This document shows, in pieces, positions 15,147 through 21,105 of a stretch of DNA of 30,966 nucleotides. The translations under genes and the position numbers were made by a program. The notes under the pieces are model-generated. The model worked only from the letters and a program-made list of their open reading frames with translations, was not told where the DNA came from and did no database searches. The stretch is from a virus. Position 1 is the stretch's first letter. Each line of letters starts with the position of its first letter. Location of the stretch: positions 1 to 30,966 of the IMG/VR virus record IMGVR_UViG_3300029883_000021; one strand, written 5' to 3'.

Positions 15147-15803
15147 TCACCCTTCCGCTCTGATCTCAAGCGGAGCGCCCTTCCGGCAAGAAAAGCCGCC
15201 AACAGGCTTGCGAACCAGAATGCGACCACGGCCAACCCCCTTGGATTCGAGCACGCGGATCACCGACCGCACGGAAATCCCCAATTCCTTCGCCGTCGCC
15301 GACTTGCGCCAGCCGCGCTCATGCAATTCGATGATGCGATCGGCCTGCAACATCGCCGACGGGCGTCTGCCGCGATATTTGCCCTCCGCGCGGGCTTTGG
15401 CAATGCCGCATTTTTGCCTTTCCAGCATCATTTCGCGCTCGAACTGCGCGAAAGACGCCAACATGGACAGCATCAGGCGTCCAGTCGCCGACCTCGTGTC
15501 CACGGTGTCGCCGCCGAGGTTGAGAACCCGCAAAGCAAAGCCCTTTTTGTTGAAGTTTTCCACAAGATGCAGCAAATCTAGGATCGAACGGGCCAGCCGA
15601 TCCATTTTGGTGACGACGAGAGTGTCGCCGGGCTGCAATTCGGCGAGCGCGGCGGCAAATTCGGGTCGATCAGCGACTGACGAGACTTCCTCGTTGTAAA
15701 TAATATCACAATGGGCGGCCGTCAGGTCTCGGATTTGTTCTTCTAGGCCGGCGTTTTGAGAATCTGTCGAAACGCGAGCGTACCCAACGAGTTTTCCGGT
15801 CAT
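15147..15803 (-). CDS. Serine recombinase (resolvase/invertase family), 218 aa
   Basis: Catalytic domain: GYARVSTDSQN carries the nucleophile Ser 12 and Arg 10; KMDRLARS supplies Asp 68, Arg 69 and Arg 72; and FAQFEREMMLERQ starts the long E helix that forms the dimer and reaches DNA. A C-terminal HTH covers residues ~152-187 (RIIELHERGWRKSAT, KELGISVRSVIRVL), as in Hin/Gin/Tn3-type enzymes. About 30 further basic residues (RGRILVRKP and on) exceed the usual length. Its ATG overlaps the stop of the Fis-like gene (ATGA). Likely reaction: site-specific inversion or resolution between two short sites. No substrate sites were found in this window. Confidence 0.88.
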   Translation of the reverse strand: MTGKLVGYARVSTDSQNAGLEEQIRDLTAAHCDIIYNEEVSSVADRPEFAAALAELQPGDTLVVTKMDRLARSILDLLHLVENFNKKGFALRVLNLGGDTVDTRSATGRLMLSMLASFAQFEREMMLERQKCGIAKARAEGKYRGRRPSAMLQADRIIELHERGWRKSATAKELGISVRSVIRVLESKGVGRGRILVRKPVGGFSCRKGAPLEIRAEG

Positions 15804-16024
15804 TTCTGCGACTCCTTGCGCGCGGCGCGGACGTTCACGCCGTATTGGCGCAGCCGGGCGTAGAACACCGGCCTTGACAGCCCGATCTCGTAGCAAGCGC
15901 GGTCGACGCCGAAGTTGTAGAATTTGAGCGCAAACATGATGACGTCGCGCTCGACGTCCTTAATAGGACGAGGCTTGCCGGCGGCGCTCAATAGGGAAAC
16001 CGTGGGGTCGAGGGGCTCGCTCAT
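15800..16024 (-). CDS. Fis-type HTH protein, 74 aa
   Basis: After a ~20-residue lead, KDVERDVIMFALKFYNFGV, DRACYEIGLSRPVFYARLRQYGV form a Fis/NtrC C-terminal-type HTH (long helix, then A-x-x-x-G-L-S-R-x-x-x-Y-x-x-L-x-x-Y-G). Fis is the enhancer-binding partner of Hin and Gin invertases, and here a Fis-like gene is directly coupled to a serine recombinase. A promoter lies immediately upstream, with ATG placed about seven bases from the -10 box. Role as recombination enhancer protein is inference; simple transcription regulator is the alternative. Confidence 0.7.
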   Translation of the reverse strand: MSEPLDPTVSLLSAAGKPRPIKDVERDVIMFALKFYNFGVDRACYEIGLSRPVFYARLRQYGVNVRAARKESQK

Positions 16025-16030
16025 ACCCCC

Positions 16031-16059
16031 GTTATCAAATCAAGACATGCAAAAGTCAA
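16031..16059 (-). promoter_or_regulatory. Sigma70-type promoter for the Fis-like/recombinase pair
   Basis: On the minus strand, TTGACT (16059-16054) and GATAAC (16036-16031) are separated by exactly 17 bases. The -10 box ends six bases before ATG 16024, so the predicted transcript start would fall at or next to the start codon, pointing to a leaderless message. The GGGGGT between them touches the ATG and is too close to act as a ribosome site. Confidence 0.6.
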
Positions 16060-16061
16060 CA

Positions 16062-16080
16062 CAAAATATGCGATAATTTG
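16062..16080. promoter_or_regulatory. Imperfect 19-bp palindrome upstream of promoter
   Basis: CAAAATATGCGATAATTTG pairs at seven of nine positions about a central C and ends two bases upstream of the -35 box of the Fis-like gene's promoter. AT-rich and symmetric, it could bind the Fis-like protein or another regulator. Confidence 0.35.
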
Positions 16081-16081
16081 T

Positions 16082-16282
16082 CTATTGGTGCGCCGTCGCC
16101 TCGTCCTGCCGGCCAAGCTCAATGATATCGGCCAATTGGGCGGGTGACGGTTCGGGCAGGCCACGCTCGCGGTGAAAACGCAGCGTCCATTCCGCAACGG
16201 ACTCGCGCGCCAAGAAGCCGATGCGGCGTGCAAGGGCATGTGGGTCGCGGGCGGGAAAATCCGTCACCGCAGCAAACCCCAT
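16082..16282 (-). CDS. Small hypothetical protein, 66 aa
   Basis: I use ATG 16282 (MGFAAVTDFPARDPHALARR); a TTG 24 bases upstream is also open. The product has a helical middle (RIGFLARESVAEWTLRFHRER) and an acidic end (LADIIELGRQDEATAHQ). Its 5' end overlaps the 3' end of the small membrane-protein gene by 19 bases. It ends just before the promoter of the Fis-like gene. Family unknown. Confidence 0.5.
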   Translation of the reverse strand: MGFAAVTDFPARDPHALARRIGFLARESVAEWTLRFHRERGLPEPSPAQLADIIELGRQDEATAHQ

Positions 16283-16416
16283 GCCACGGCAAAAATCAGC
16301 GCCCAAAACGGCGCTGAGAACAGTAACCCATTGATGATCGCGCGCGGGTTCAAAACGGTCGCGACCGCGCGCACGAACACAGGCGGCTCGACGACGGGCA
16401 GCTCGACGTAATTCAT
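16264..16416 (-). CDS. Small single-span membrane protein, 50 aa
   Basis: ATG 16416 has GGAG eight bases upstream. After a short polar N-terminus there is one hydrophobic segment at about residues 28-48 (INGLLFSAPFWALIFAVAWGLL), long enough to cross the membrane, ending with Arg. A lysis-related role is possible from size and topology only, but no endolysin is near and nothing specific identifies a holin. Confidence 0.5.
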   Translation of the reverse strand: MNYVELPVVEPPVFVRAVATVLNPRAIINGLLFSAPFWALIFAVAWGLLR

Positions 16417-16432
16417 CGCGTGGTCTCCGTGG

Positions 16433-16789
16433 TCAGCCGCGAATTGCGCGGTCAAGGCGTCCGAACTCGTGCGCCATTGCGTTCAACCGCTGTTCGAGCA
16501 TCATGATCCGCTCGCACATTTCCATGCCGAGACCGAGCGCAACCGCTTTCGGGCCACCAATCGCGCCCCCGTTGCCGGTCGGCTCGCCGCCGGCCACAAA
16601 ATCGGCCAACGAGCGCAGTCCTTCGAGCCGCTCCTCGGCGCGCTTCACCAATTCAGCGAGCGCCAGCGCGTGATAGGACAGGCTGTTCTCGTCGACCGAT
16701 GGGCGAACGTCGGCCGGCGGCATTTGCCGGTAATCGTCGCCGTTCAGCACAAAGCGTTTGTCGGCCGTTCCTGTCTGGTAAGCGTTCAT
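16433..16789 (-). CDS. Hypothetical helical phage protein, 118 aa
   Basis: ATG 16789 is preceded by GGAG. The N-terminal third is polar, followed by a helix YHALALAELVKRAEERLEGL, a Gly-rich loop (GGEPTGNGGAIGGPK), and a C-terminal helix CERIMMLEQRLNAMAHEF with coiled-coil-like spacing. No known domain. It heads the small-gene run that includes the single-span membrane protein. Confidence 0.58.
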   Translation of the reverse strand: MNAYQTGTADKRFVLNGDDYRQMPPADVRPSVDENSLSYHALALAELVKRAEERLEGLRSLADFVAGGEPTGNGGAIGGPKAVALGLGMEMCERIMMLEQRLNAMAHEFGRLDRAIRG

Positions 16790-16813
16790 TTTAGGGTCTC
16801 CGAAATGGTTAGA

Positions 16814-16883
16814 CGCTCGGGCCGGGGTCGAACCGACAACCTGCTCTACGGCGGTAAAGCAAGCTCATTCCCAATGCCGCGCA
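16814..16883 (-). other. Degenerate tRNA-like element
   Basis: On the minus strand, GTCGG TTCGACC CCGGC (16837-16821) is a correct five-pair T-arm with the TTCGA loop. It is followed by CCGAGCG, which can pair with TGCGCGG 70 bases upstream at six of seven positions. The D-arm position holds CATTGGGAATG, with a loop too small, and the anticodon arm is replaced by an eight-pair hairpin with no seven-base loop. It cannot be a working tRNA as seen; a decayed tRNA, a tRNA mimic or an old attachment site are options. It lies in an otherwise gene-free gap. Confidence 0.3.
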
Positions 16884-16968
16884 TCCGCCATACACATAAT
16901 CCAGATAGCGGGCGTGGGCAAGTCAGCGCAGGGCGGCGTCGATCATGGTGCGCCAAATCTCATCGGGG

Positions 16969-17145
16969 TCAATGATAAATTCGCCGAACAAGATCGTTGC
17001 CATGCACCGTCACAGCCAGCAGCGCCTCAATCTCTCCACGCCGAGCCTGTTCCAACGCATCTTCCAGCCATCGAACAATCTCAGGATCAGCCCCGGTCGC
17101 CGTCGGAACCTTCTGGCCGCGAAACCCAATTATCTTGCCACCCAT
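16969..17145 (-). CDS. Small conserved phage protein, possibly frameshifted, 58 aa
   Basis: ATG 17145 with GGAG upstream. MGGKIIGFRGQKVPTATGAD is followed by a helix EIVRWLEDALEQARRGEI and a strand EALLAVTVHGND: the layout of a common phage protein (a short strand, then an L-E-x-x-L-x-x-A-R-x-G-E helix, then a strand). Such proteins usually continue further. A shift to the +1 frame after GND gives LFGEFIIDPDEIWRTMIDAAL and a stop at 16923, which reads like a natural end. So the gene may be truncated by a one-base change. Confidence 0.5.
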   Translation of the reverse strand: MGGKIIGFRGQKVPTATGADPEIVRWLEDALEQARRGEIEALLAVTVHGNDLVRRIYH

Positions 17146-17157
17146 GAAACCATCTCC

Positions 17158-17197
17158 AAAAAATCCCCCCAAAAAATTCTGGGAAAGATGTGGGGGG
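17158..17197 (-). terminator. Possible rho-independent terminator
   Basis: On the minus strand, CCCCCC and GGGGGG (six G-C pairs, 21-base loop) are followed after one A by six T. It lies downstream of the small terminase gene and right before the gene starting at 17145. The long loop weakens the call; partial attenuation is more likely than a full stop, as late genes continue downstream. Confidence 0.4.
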
Positions 17198-17383
17198 TGT
17201 GTATATCGCGGACGGGGCGATGCCCACCCCGAACCCCCAACTCGCCCATATGGACGTGCCTCGGCCAAGGATCGAAGGGGCGGGGGACTGATCGGGTCGA
17301 GAGCCGACCGGCTGGCCTCGCGCGGGTGTGATCGGCGATCAACCCACTAGATGTTGAACCCGGCAATAGACCGAGGTCCAGTG

Positions 17384-17971
17384 TCACGTTTCGTCCGATT
17401 TATCCTGTTCGATCAGTTGACCCTCGATCACCTTCCCGTCGAGCGCCATCGACTGCTTGATTAGGTCGCCGAGGTTGAACGTCACGTTGTGCTCCGCCGT
17501 GAGCCGCTCCTTCCAGTCCTCGCCGCCGACGTTGAGCAGCCCGAGCTTGATCGCTGACATGCGCGTCGAGTCTCCACCGCGTCGCACGATGTCGATCAAG
17601 TGGCTCTCGTACATGAACTGACGAGCGCCTTTGCCGCGTGCGTGGGCCTCAGCGAATTCACGGTGAGAAGAAGACCATTTACTAATCGTCTCCCTTGTCA
17701 CTCCGAGGACGGCTGCGATGGCTCCGACGGTGTGTCCGAGCGCGGAGAGTTCGAGGAACTTGTCGGCGAGTTCAGGCGTGTATTTCGGGGGAGCGCCGAT
17801 GCGGCGGAGCGCGGTCGCTGGGAGGGTCGGGGTGTAGGGTTCGAAGTGGCTATTGAACGAGGCGCGTTTGGCGTCGAGTTCGGCGAGGGACTGGTTTGCA
17901 GCGGCTTGAGCGGGCGAGAGCTTTGGCGGGTTGTGAGCGACGCGCTTGGTTTTGCGAGAAGGGGCGGCCAT
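17384..17971 (-). CDS. Terminase small subunit, 195 aa
   Basis: A disordered basic N-terminus is followed by GAPPKYTPELADKFLELSA and an HTH at residues ~79-99 (HTVGAIAAVLGVTRETISKW), then SHREFAEAHARGKGARQF and helices near IKLGLLNVGGEDWKER. This matches small terminase DNA-recognition subunits, where an HTH unit reads the packaging site and the C-terminus docks to the large subunit. I place the start at 17971 (AGGA eight bases upstream); ATGs at 18085/18088 would add about 39 residues. It is separated from the large terminase by about 2.5 kb of inserted small genes and the recombinase pair. Confidence 0.78.
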   Translation of the reverse strand: MAAPSRKTKRVAHNPPKLSPAQAAANQSLAELDAKRASFNSHFEPYTPTLPATALRRIGAPPKYTPELADKFLELSALGHTVGAIAAVLGVTRETISKWSSSHREFAEAHARGKGARQFMYESHLIDIVRRGGDSTRMSAIKLGLLNVGGEDWKERLTAEHNVTFNLGDLIKQSMALDGKVIEGQLIEQDKSDET

Positions 17972-18122
17972 TCGTGGTGTCCTGGGATGGGGCGGTTCGT
18001 CGGTTATATCGGATGGTGCTGTGAATGTAAGCCGCGCGCGAGGGTTTCCCTTTACAAAAAGATGGGGTTTGCGGGAGTTTTCCATCAACCAGTAACGATC
18101 AGCGGGACTGCCCTTACAGGTT

Positions 18123-18139
18123 GGTCAGCTTCACTGACC
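18123..18139. promoter_or_regulatory. Hairpin/operator in divergent gap
   Basis: GGTCAG, five bases, CTGACC: a perfect six-base inverted repeat between the divergent small terminase and HTH genes. It may be an operator controlling one or both directions. I could not assign confident promoters around it. Confidence 0.35.
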
Positions 18140-18208
18140 TATTTTGAGGTGTTGATGATATGTGGGTGATACATTGCTCGTGGCGCGTTAATGTGCCATC
18201 TATGATTG

Positions 18209-18439
18209 ATGGCGGGGCAACGATCCGCGCTTCGTGGCCGGAGGCGGCAGGCTGTGATGCGCCTGTATTGGCAGGGCCGGATTAGCGCGGTGCAGGCGGC
18301 GTCGGCCATTGGCGTGACATGGCGTCAAGTGGCGCGCCAGACTCCTGTGGAGTTCAATTGGAAGGTCGCCAATGACGCTTACGCCGAGAAGGTGATCGCG
18401 CGCCGACTGGCCAAGATAGATCGAGGATCGACGGAATGA
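18209..18439 (+). CDS. HTH-type phage protein, 76 aa
   Basis: ATG 18209 is chosen over the TTG just before it. RRRQAVMRLYWQGRISAVQAAS AIGVTWRQVARQ is a helix-turn-helix-like pattern (helix, A-A-S-x-x-G-V, recognition helix), followed by VEFNWKVANDAYAEKVIARRL. It resembles the next gene in order of elements (HTH, then N-W-x-x-x, then a basic helix ending RRL/NRL), so the two look like diverged tandem copies. Likely DNA-binding; its target is unknown. Confidence 0.55.
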   Translation: MAGQRSALRGRRRQAVMRLYWQGRISAVQAASAIGVTWRQVARQTPVEFNWKVANDAYAEKVIARRLAKIDRGSTE

Positions 18440-18777
18440 CGATGCGGACATATTCGGACGAGGAGCATTTGAAGTCCGCCGTGGCTATCGCCATGTGCCG
18501 ATCTGGGCAGCTTACCCAAGGTGAGGCGGCGCGGCTCGGCGGCGTCAGCCGACAGACCATAAGGCGGAAAATCAAGACGATTAATTGGGACGAGCAGCGC
18601 GCAATCCACGTTTCGCACGAGTTCGATAATCGCTTGAGCGTGATGTCTCGGTCGGGAGCGCGTTACCGACCATCTCCAACCGCCAAACAACGTCGCGGAA
18701 TCCTAGACCGCATCCTGCGTGAGGCCAGCGCGACGACAAACCGCCCTACTGATGGAGTTGACGATGACCGAGATTGA
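18436..18777 (+). CDS. HTH-type phage protein, 113 aa
   Basis: The start overlaps the preceding stop (ATGA). YSDEEHLKSAVAIAMCRSGQ, then LTQGEAARLGGVSRQTIRRKIK is a clear HTH (E-A-A-R-L-x-G-V-S-R-Q-T), followed by INWDEQRAIHVSHEFDNRL and a basic tail. This layout belongs to a family of short phage HTH proteins of unknown target. Codon use and coupling support expression with its neighbour. Regulatory role is inferred. Confidence 0.62.
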   Translation: MTMRTYSDEEHLKSAVAIAMCRSGQLTQGEAARLGGVSRQTIRRKIKTINWDEQRAIHVSHEFDNRLSVMSRSGARYRPSPTAKQRRGILDRILREASATTNRPTDGVDDDRD

Positions 18778-18973
18778 AGCTCGCGAGAAATGGTGTCCGC
18801 AAACGCGCGCTATATACGCAGGGCAATCCTTTAATCGCTTGGGTGAAATGTCCGAGCATCATTTGACCGCCGACCTAAACCCAGCCCCGCGCCGCTGTAT
18901 CGCGTCTGACTGCATGGCCTGGCGCTGGGGCGGGCGCGATAAAGGCCACTGCGGCCTCGCCGGCAAACCCTAA
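18764..18973 (+). CDS. Conserved Cys-containing phage protein, 69 aa
   Basis: GGAG six bases before ATG 18764 fixes the start, which overlaps the previous gene by 14 bases. The product follows a pattern I recall from many alphaproteobacterial phages: EAREKWCPQTRA, a variable spacer, RRCIASDCMAWRW, then GHCGLAGKP. Four cysteines and the WCP / CMAWRW / CGLAG signature suggest a small metal-binding fold. Function is unknown. Confidence 0.68.
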   Translation: MTEIEAREKWCPQTRAIYAGQSFNRLGEMSEHHLTADLNPAPRRCIASDCMAWRWGGRDKGHCGLAGKP

Positions 18974-19203
18974 TGATCAGCGGCGTGAGAAGACGCGACG
19001 ACGACCTCGGTATTGTCGACGCCCTTAGAGCCTATTGCGCCAAGCACGGATATCCTAACGCCATCGTGGTCGGACTGGATGGAGAAGGCGACATCGCTGG
19101 CGTCGCTAGCGCAAGGTTTCCCGCGCGCGTCGCCGACGATCTCGGCGAACAGATCAACGAGGCGCTCGCCCGCATCCATCGCGGCCAAGGCCTGCAATCC
19201 TGA
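18973..19203 (+). CDS. Hypothetical protein, 76 aa
   Basis: ATG 18973 overlaps the preceding TAA (TAATG). A helix (IVDALRAYCAKHGYP) is followed by strands NAIVVGLDGEGDIAGV and a C-terminal helix DDLGEQINEALARIHRG. The mixed alpha/beta pattern looks like a real fold, but I do not recognise it. Confidence 0.52.
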   Translation: MISGVRRRDDDLGIVDALRAYCAKHGYPNAIVVGLDGEGDIAGVASARFPARVADDLGEQINEALARIHRGQGLQS

Positions 19204-19211
19204 TCACATTT

Positions 19212-19286
19212 TTGTCAATTCGACAACTTCCCGCCTAACACCCTCTTGACGCCCTGCTCGCAACCTGTCAGTCTCGCAACTGTCAG
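19212..19286. promoter_or_regulatory. Intergenic repeats, possible regulatory region
   Basis: Within the ~215-base gap after 19203 there is an inverted repeat TTGTC-N5-GACAA (19212-19226), a -35-like TTGACG (19246), and two direct copies of CTGTCAG 15 bases apart (19265 and 19280). Together they suggest an operator or activator region for the plus-strand genes starting at 19419. No strong -10 box was found. Confidence 0.35.
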
Positions 19287-19418
19287 GCGATAACGGCGAA
19301 GAGGAAGCATCCATCTAACCCGCCGCAACCGCCTCGGCCCGTCCAGCACCCGCGCAATAGACCGCGCACGAACCTACGAAGGCCTCGCAGCCGCGATGGC
19401 CGAACAATGGAGCTTGAC

Positions 19419-19796
19419 ATGACCGAACCCCGCAATGACGAACGCAAATACCGCCCCGGAGACTTCGTGCTCGCCGGAGGCCACTACTACCGCTGGCCCG
19501 TCGATCCCTCCCACACGCCTTGGGGACGCTCACAGTCGCGCTCCGAGATCGCGCCCGGCATTATCCACCACGAAACGGGATCGCACGGCGGCATGTTCGT
19601 CAGCGACGAGCTGCTCGCCCAAATCCCCGCCCCGTAGCGCGCCTACGCCGCCAAGTGGTCAGGATCGGAAAGCTGGTTCGAGGAGGACGTCGCATGGAGC
19701 GCCGTCGCCTTGACCTTCCCGCAGTACTTCCCCGACGAAGCCGTCACCCTCGCCGCCCGCATCGCAGGCGCGTGGCTCCCCAAACTCAACGACTGA
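19419..19796 (+). pseudogene. DUF7007-like phage protein split by an in-frame TAG
   Basis: The frame opens at ATG 19419 (GGAG upstream) with KYRPGDFVLAGGHYYRWPVD, HTPWGRSQSRSEIAPGII and HETGSHGGMFVSDELLAQIP. TAG at 19635-19637 stops it after 72 codons. The same frame then continues uninterrupted for 52 codons: KWSGSESWFEEDVAWSAVAL, TFPQYFPDEAV and on to TGA at 19794. In the family I recall, the SHGG segment and the W-x-EED-x-x-W ... FP-x-x-F segment belong to one protein. No good start codon lies after the TAG. So one gene is broken by an amber codon, or is read through. Confidence 0.75.
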
Positions 19797-19809
19797 AAGG
19801 ACATCGCGC

Positions 19810-19971
19810 ATGGCCATCAAAATCAAGATCGACACCACGGTTAGCGGCAAGCGCATCGCTCACTATTTCGGGACCGCGATGCGCTGGTTGGCGCTGCCCG
19901 TCGAAACCGCCGAGGCCGCTATCAAGGCCGGCTCGCTTTATGGCAAGCCCGTCGTCGTAGTCAAAGACTGA
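19810..19971 (+). CDS. Small hypothetical protein, 53 aa
   Basis: AAAGGA precedes ATG 19810. The product reads MAIKIKIDTTVSGKRIAHYF, then a helix (MRWLALPVETAEAAIKAG) and a final strand GKPVVVVKD. The balanced alpha/beta pattern and ribosome site support a real gene. Family unknown. Confidence 0.55.
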   Translation: MAIKIKIDTTVSGKRIAHYFGTAMRWLALPVETAEAAIKAGSLYGKPVVVVKD

Positions 19972-20047
19972 TCGCAGACCAAGCCCGCGACGCCACTACA
20001 CGCGGGCTTGTGCGGCGACCAGAGCCGATAACCAAGGAGAACCGCGA

Positions 20048-20209
20048 ATGTCCAAACTCCCCTTCACCTTCGCCCAGGAACCGCCGCGCAAAACCACCCA
20101 CGTCTTCGTCGCCGTGCTCGCCTTCGAGGTCGTCCAGCTCGTCTGGTGCGCGCTCGGAGCCTTCGGCGTCGTCGCCGCGCTCTACGCCATGCTGGAGGCG
20201 CTATCGTGA
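20048..20209 (+). CDS. Small membrane protein, 53 aa
   Basis: A strong AAGGAG site precedes ATG 20048. After a polar N-terminus (MSKLPFTFAQEPPRKTTH) come about 30 mostly hydrophobic residues (VFVAVLAFEVVQLVW, then ALGAFGVVAALYAML) that form one or two membrane helices. It ends TGA overlapping the next GTG. Function unknown. Confidence 0.55.
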   Translation: MSKLPFTFAQEPPRKTTHVFVAVLAFEVVQLVWCALGAFGVVAALYAMLEALS

Positions 20210-20706
20210 GCGCCGCGCATACGCCGGGGCCGTGGCGTCAAGAGGTCAACACGACTCTCGTTTGGGGCAAATGCAACCGCCATGACGATAGTAGCTACGG
20301 CATGGGCTATCCCGTCGCCGACGTTCAGCTTTGCCGAGGCTGGAAACGCCACGGCGAGGATAATGAGCCGACAACGGAAACCGCGCTCGCCAACGCCTGC
20401 CTGATCGCCTCCGCACCCGATCTGCTGGCGGCGTGTCGCGCCGCCTACGCATGGGGCTACGCCGAACATCACGGGCTCGGCTCATTCGCCCAACGCATCA
20501 CGCTTTGCTCTCATTCCGAAAGCCTTGTGGCTATAGCCATAGCTAAAGCCGAAGGACGTCCTGTACCGGATTACAAAGGGTCAAAGCGGATGACCGTCTG
20601 GCCGAACGTCGATCTTGAGGAATCCTCGATAGCTGAGGGCGACGCGCTGGTTAAAGCCGCGTTCGAACACGAGGCCGTCGCCAAAGTCGAAGGGGAAGCG
20701 CCATGA
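20206..20706 (+). CDS. HTPGPW-type conserved phage protein, 166 aa
   Basis: GTG 20206 overlaps the preceding stop (GTGA) and puts the conserved HTPGPWR motif at residues 5-11, the usual place. The pattern ETALANACLIASAPDLLAAC (around residues 58-77) is the other family hallmark. The rest is variable, with a region AAYAWGYAEHHGLGS and an acidic C-terminus. These proteins are widespread in phages of Proteobacteria, with no known job. Coupled to the XRE gene downstream (ATGA). Confidence 0.68.
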   Translation: MSAAHTPGPWRQEVNTTLVWGKCNRHDDSSYGMGYPVADVQLCRGWKRHGEDNEPTTETALANACLIASAPDLLAACRAAYAWGYAEHHGLGSFAQRITLCSHSESLVAIAIAKAEGRPVPDYKGSKRMTVWPNVDLEESSIAEGDALVKAAFEHEAVAKVEGEAP

Positions 20707-20969
20707 CCCAGCCCGAAATCCTGCCCACCGAAGCCCTCGCCGCGCCTATGACGCGTCACGTCCTCCTCCACGCATGGAGGAAGTCAAAGGGGCTGACCCG
20801 CCGCGACCTCGCCGAACTCACGGGATTCAGCGAATCGGGTATTGTCAACTTCGAGCGCGGCGAGCGGCGCAACATGCCTCCTCGACAATCCGTCATCTCC
20901 GAGGCCTCGTGGCGGAAGCTCGGGCTGGCCTGCGCGGCGATCGAATATGGGATCGAGCCGTTGTTCTGA
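20703..20969 (+). CDS. XRE-family HTH regulator, 88 aa
   Basis: A Cro/CI-type HTH at about residues 22-55: LLHAWRKSKGLTRRDLAELT, then GFSESGIVNFERGERR. A linker and a short helix (SEASWRKLGLACAAIEYG) follow. It lacks a cleavage or dimer domain of CI-type repressors. It starts with an ATGA overlap with the HTPGPW gene and is the last plus-strand gene before a strong stem-loop. Could regulate this cluster. Confidence 0.72.
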   Translation: MTQPEILPTEALAAPMTRHVLLHAWRKSKGLTRRDLAELTGFSESGIVNFERGERRNMPPRQSVISEASWRKLGLACAAIEYGIEPLF

Positions 20970-20976
20970 AACAAGC

Positions 20977-21014
20977 GCGGCGGCTGTGGGCAGCGATGAG
21001 GCCCACACCGCCGC
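20977..21014. terminator. Strong stem-loop between convergent genes
   Basis: GCGGCGG-(C)-TGTGGGC pairs with GCCCACA-CCGCCGC: fourteen base pairs with one bulged base and a nine-base loop. It lies seven bases after the XRE stop and about 80 bases before the opposing gene's stop. No T run follows, so it is not a classic intrinsic terminator on either strand, but its place between convergent operons suggests a transcription barrier. Confidence 0.55.
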
Positions 21015-21087
21015 ATCCGGTGATATTTGTGTTCCAGGGCGTGTGTTACGCGCCCCCCGCCTCTAAACCGGATTGGCGAACCTCCTT

Positions 21088-21105
21088 AAAAATCAATCTC
21101 CGCGT
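21088..21105. repeat. 18-bp direct repeat, distal copy
   Basis: On the minus strand it reads ACGCGGAGATTGATTTTT and is followed by AA. It is an exact copy of 21514-21531. This copy continues TAAGGAGG, so the coding end (D-A-E-I-D-F, TAA) of the gene at 21512-22135 could equally be completed here. The two copies bracket the accessory gene 21093-21500. Confidence 0.8.

Noticed and set aside
14662-15699. 345-codon plus-strand frame
   Set aside because: Antisense to the terminase start and the serine recombinase; Arg/Ser/Ala-rich shadow composition.
16264-16416. Holin
   Set aside because: One membrane span and a small size are not enough, and no endolysin or spanin gene is close.
17329-17341. 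Palindrome TGATCG-G-CGATCA
   Set aside because: Short, GC-rich and isolated, with no promoter near; such dyads are expected by chance here.
17198-17383. Gene in the gap between the small terminase and the 58-residue gene
   Set aside because: The open frames there are shadow-like with no ribosome site or recognisable pattern; the gap appears non-coding.
18141-18208. Promoter for the HTH operon (TATGAT at 18201)
   Set aside because: The -10 match is good, but no -35 box lies at 16-18 bases and the box would overlap the ATG region.
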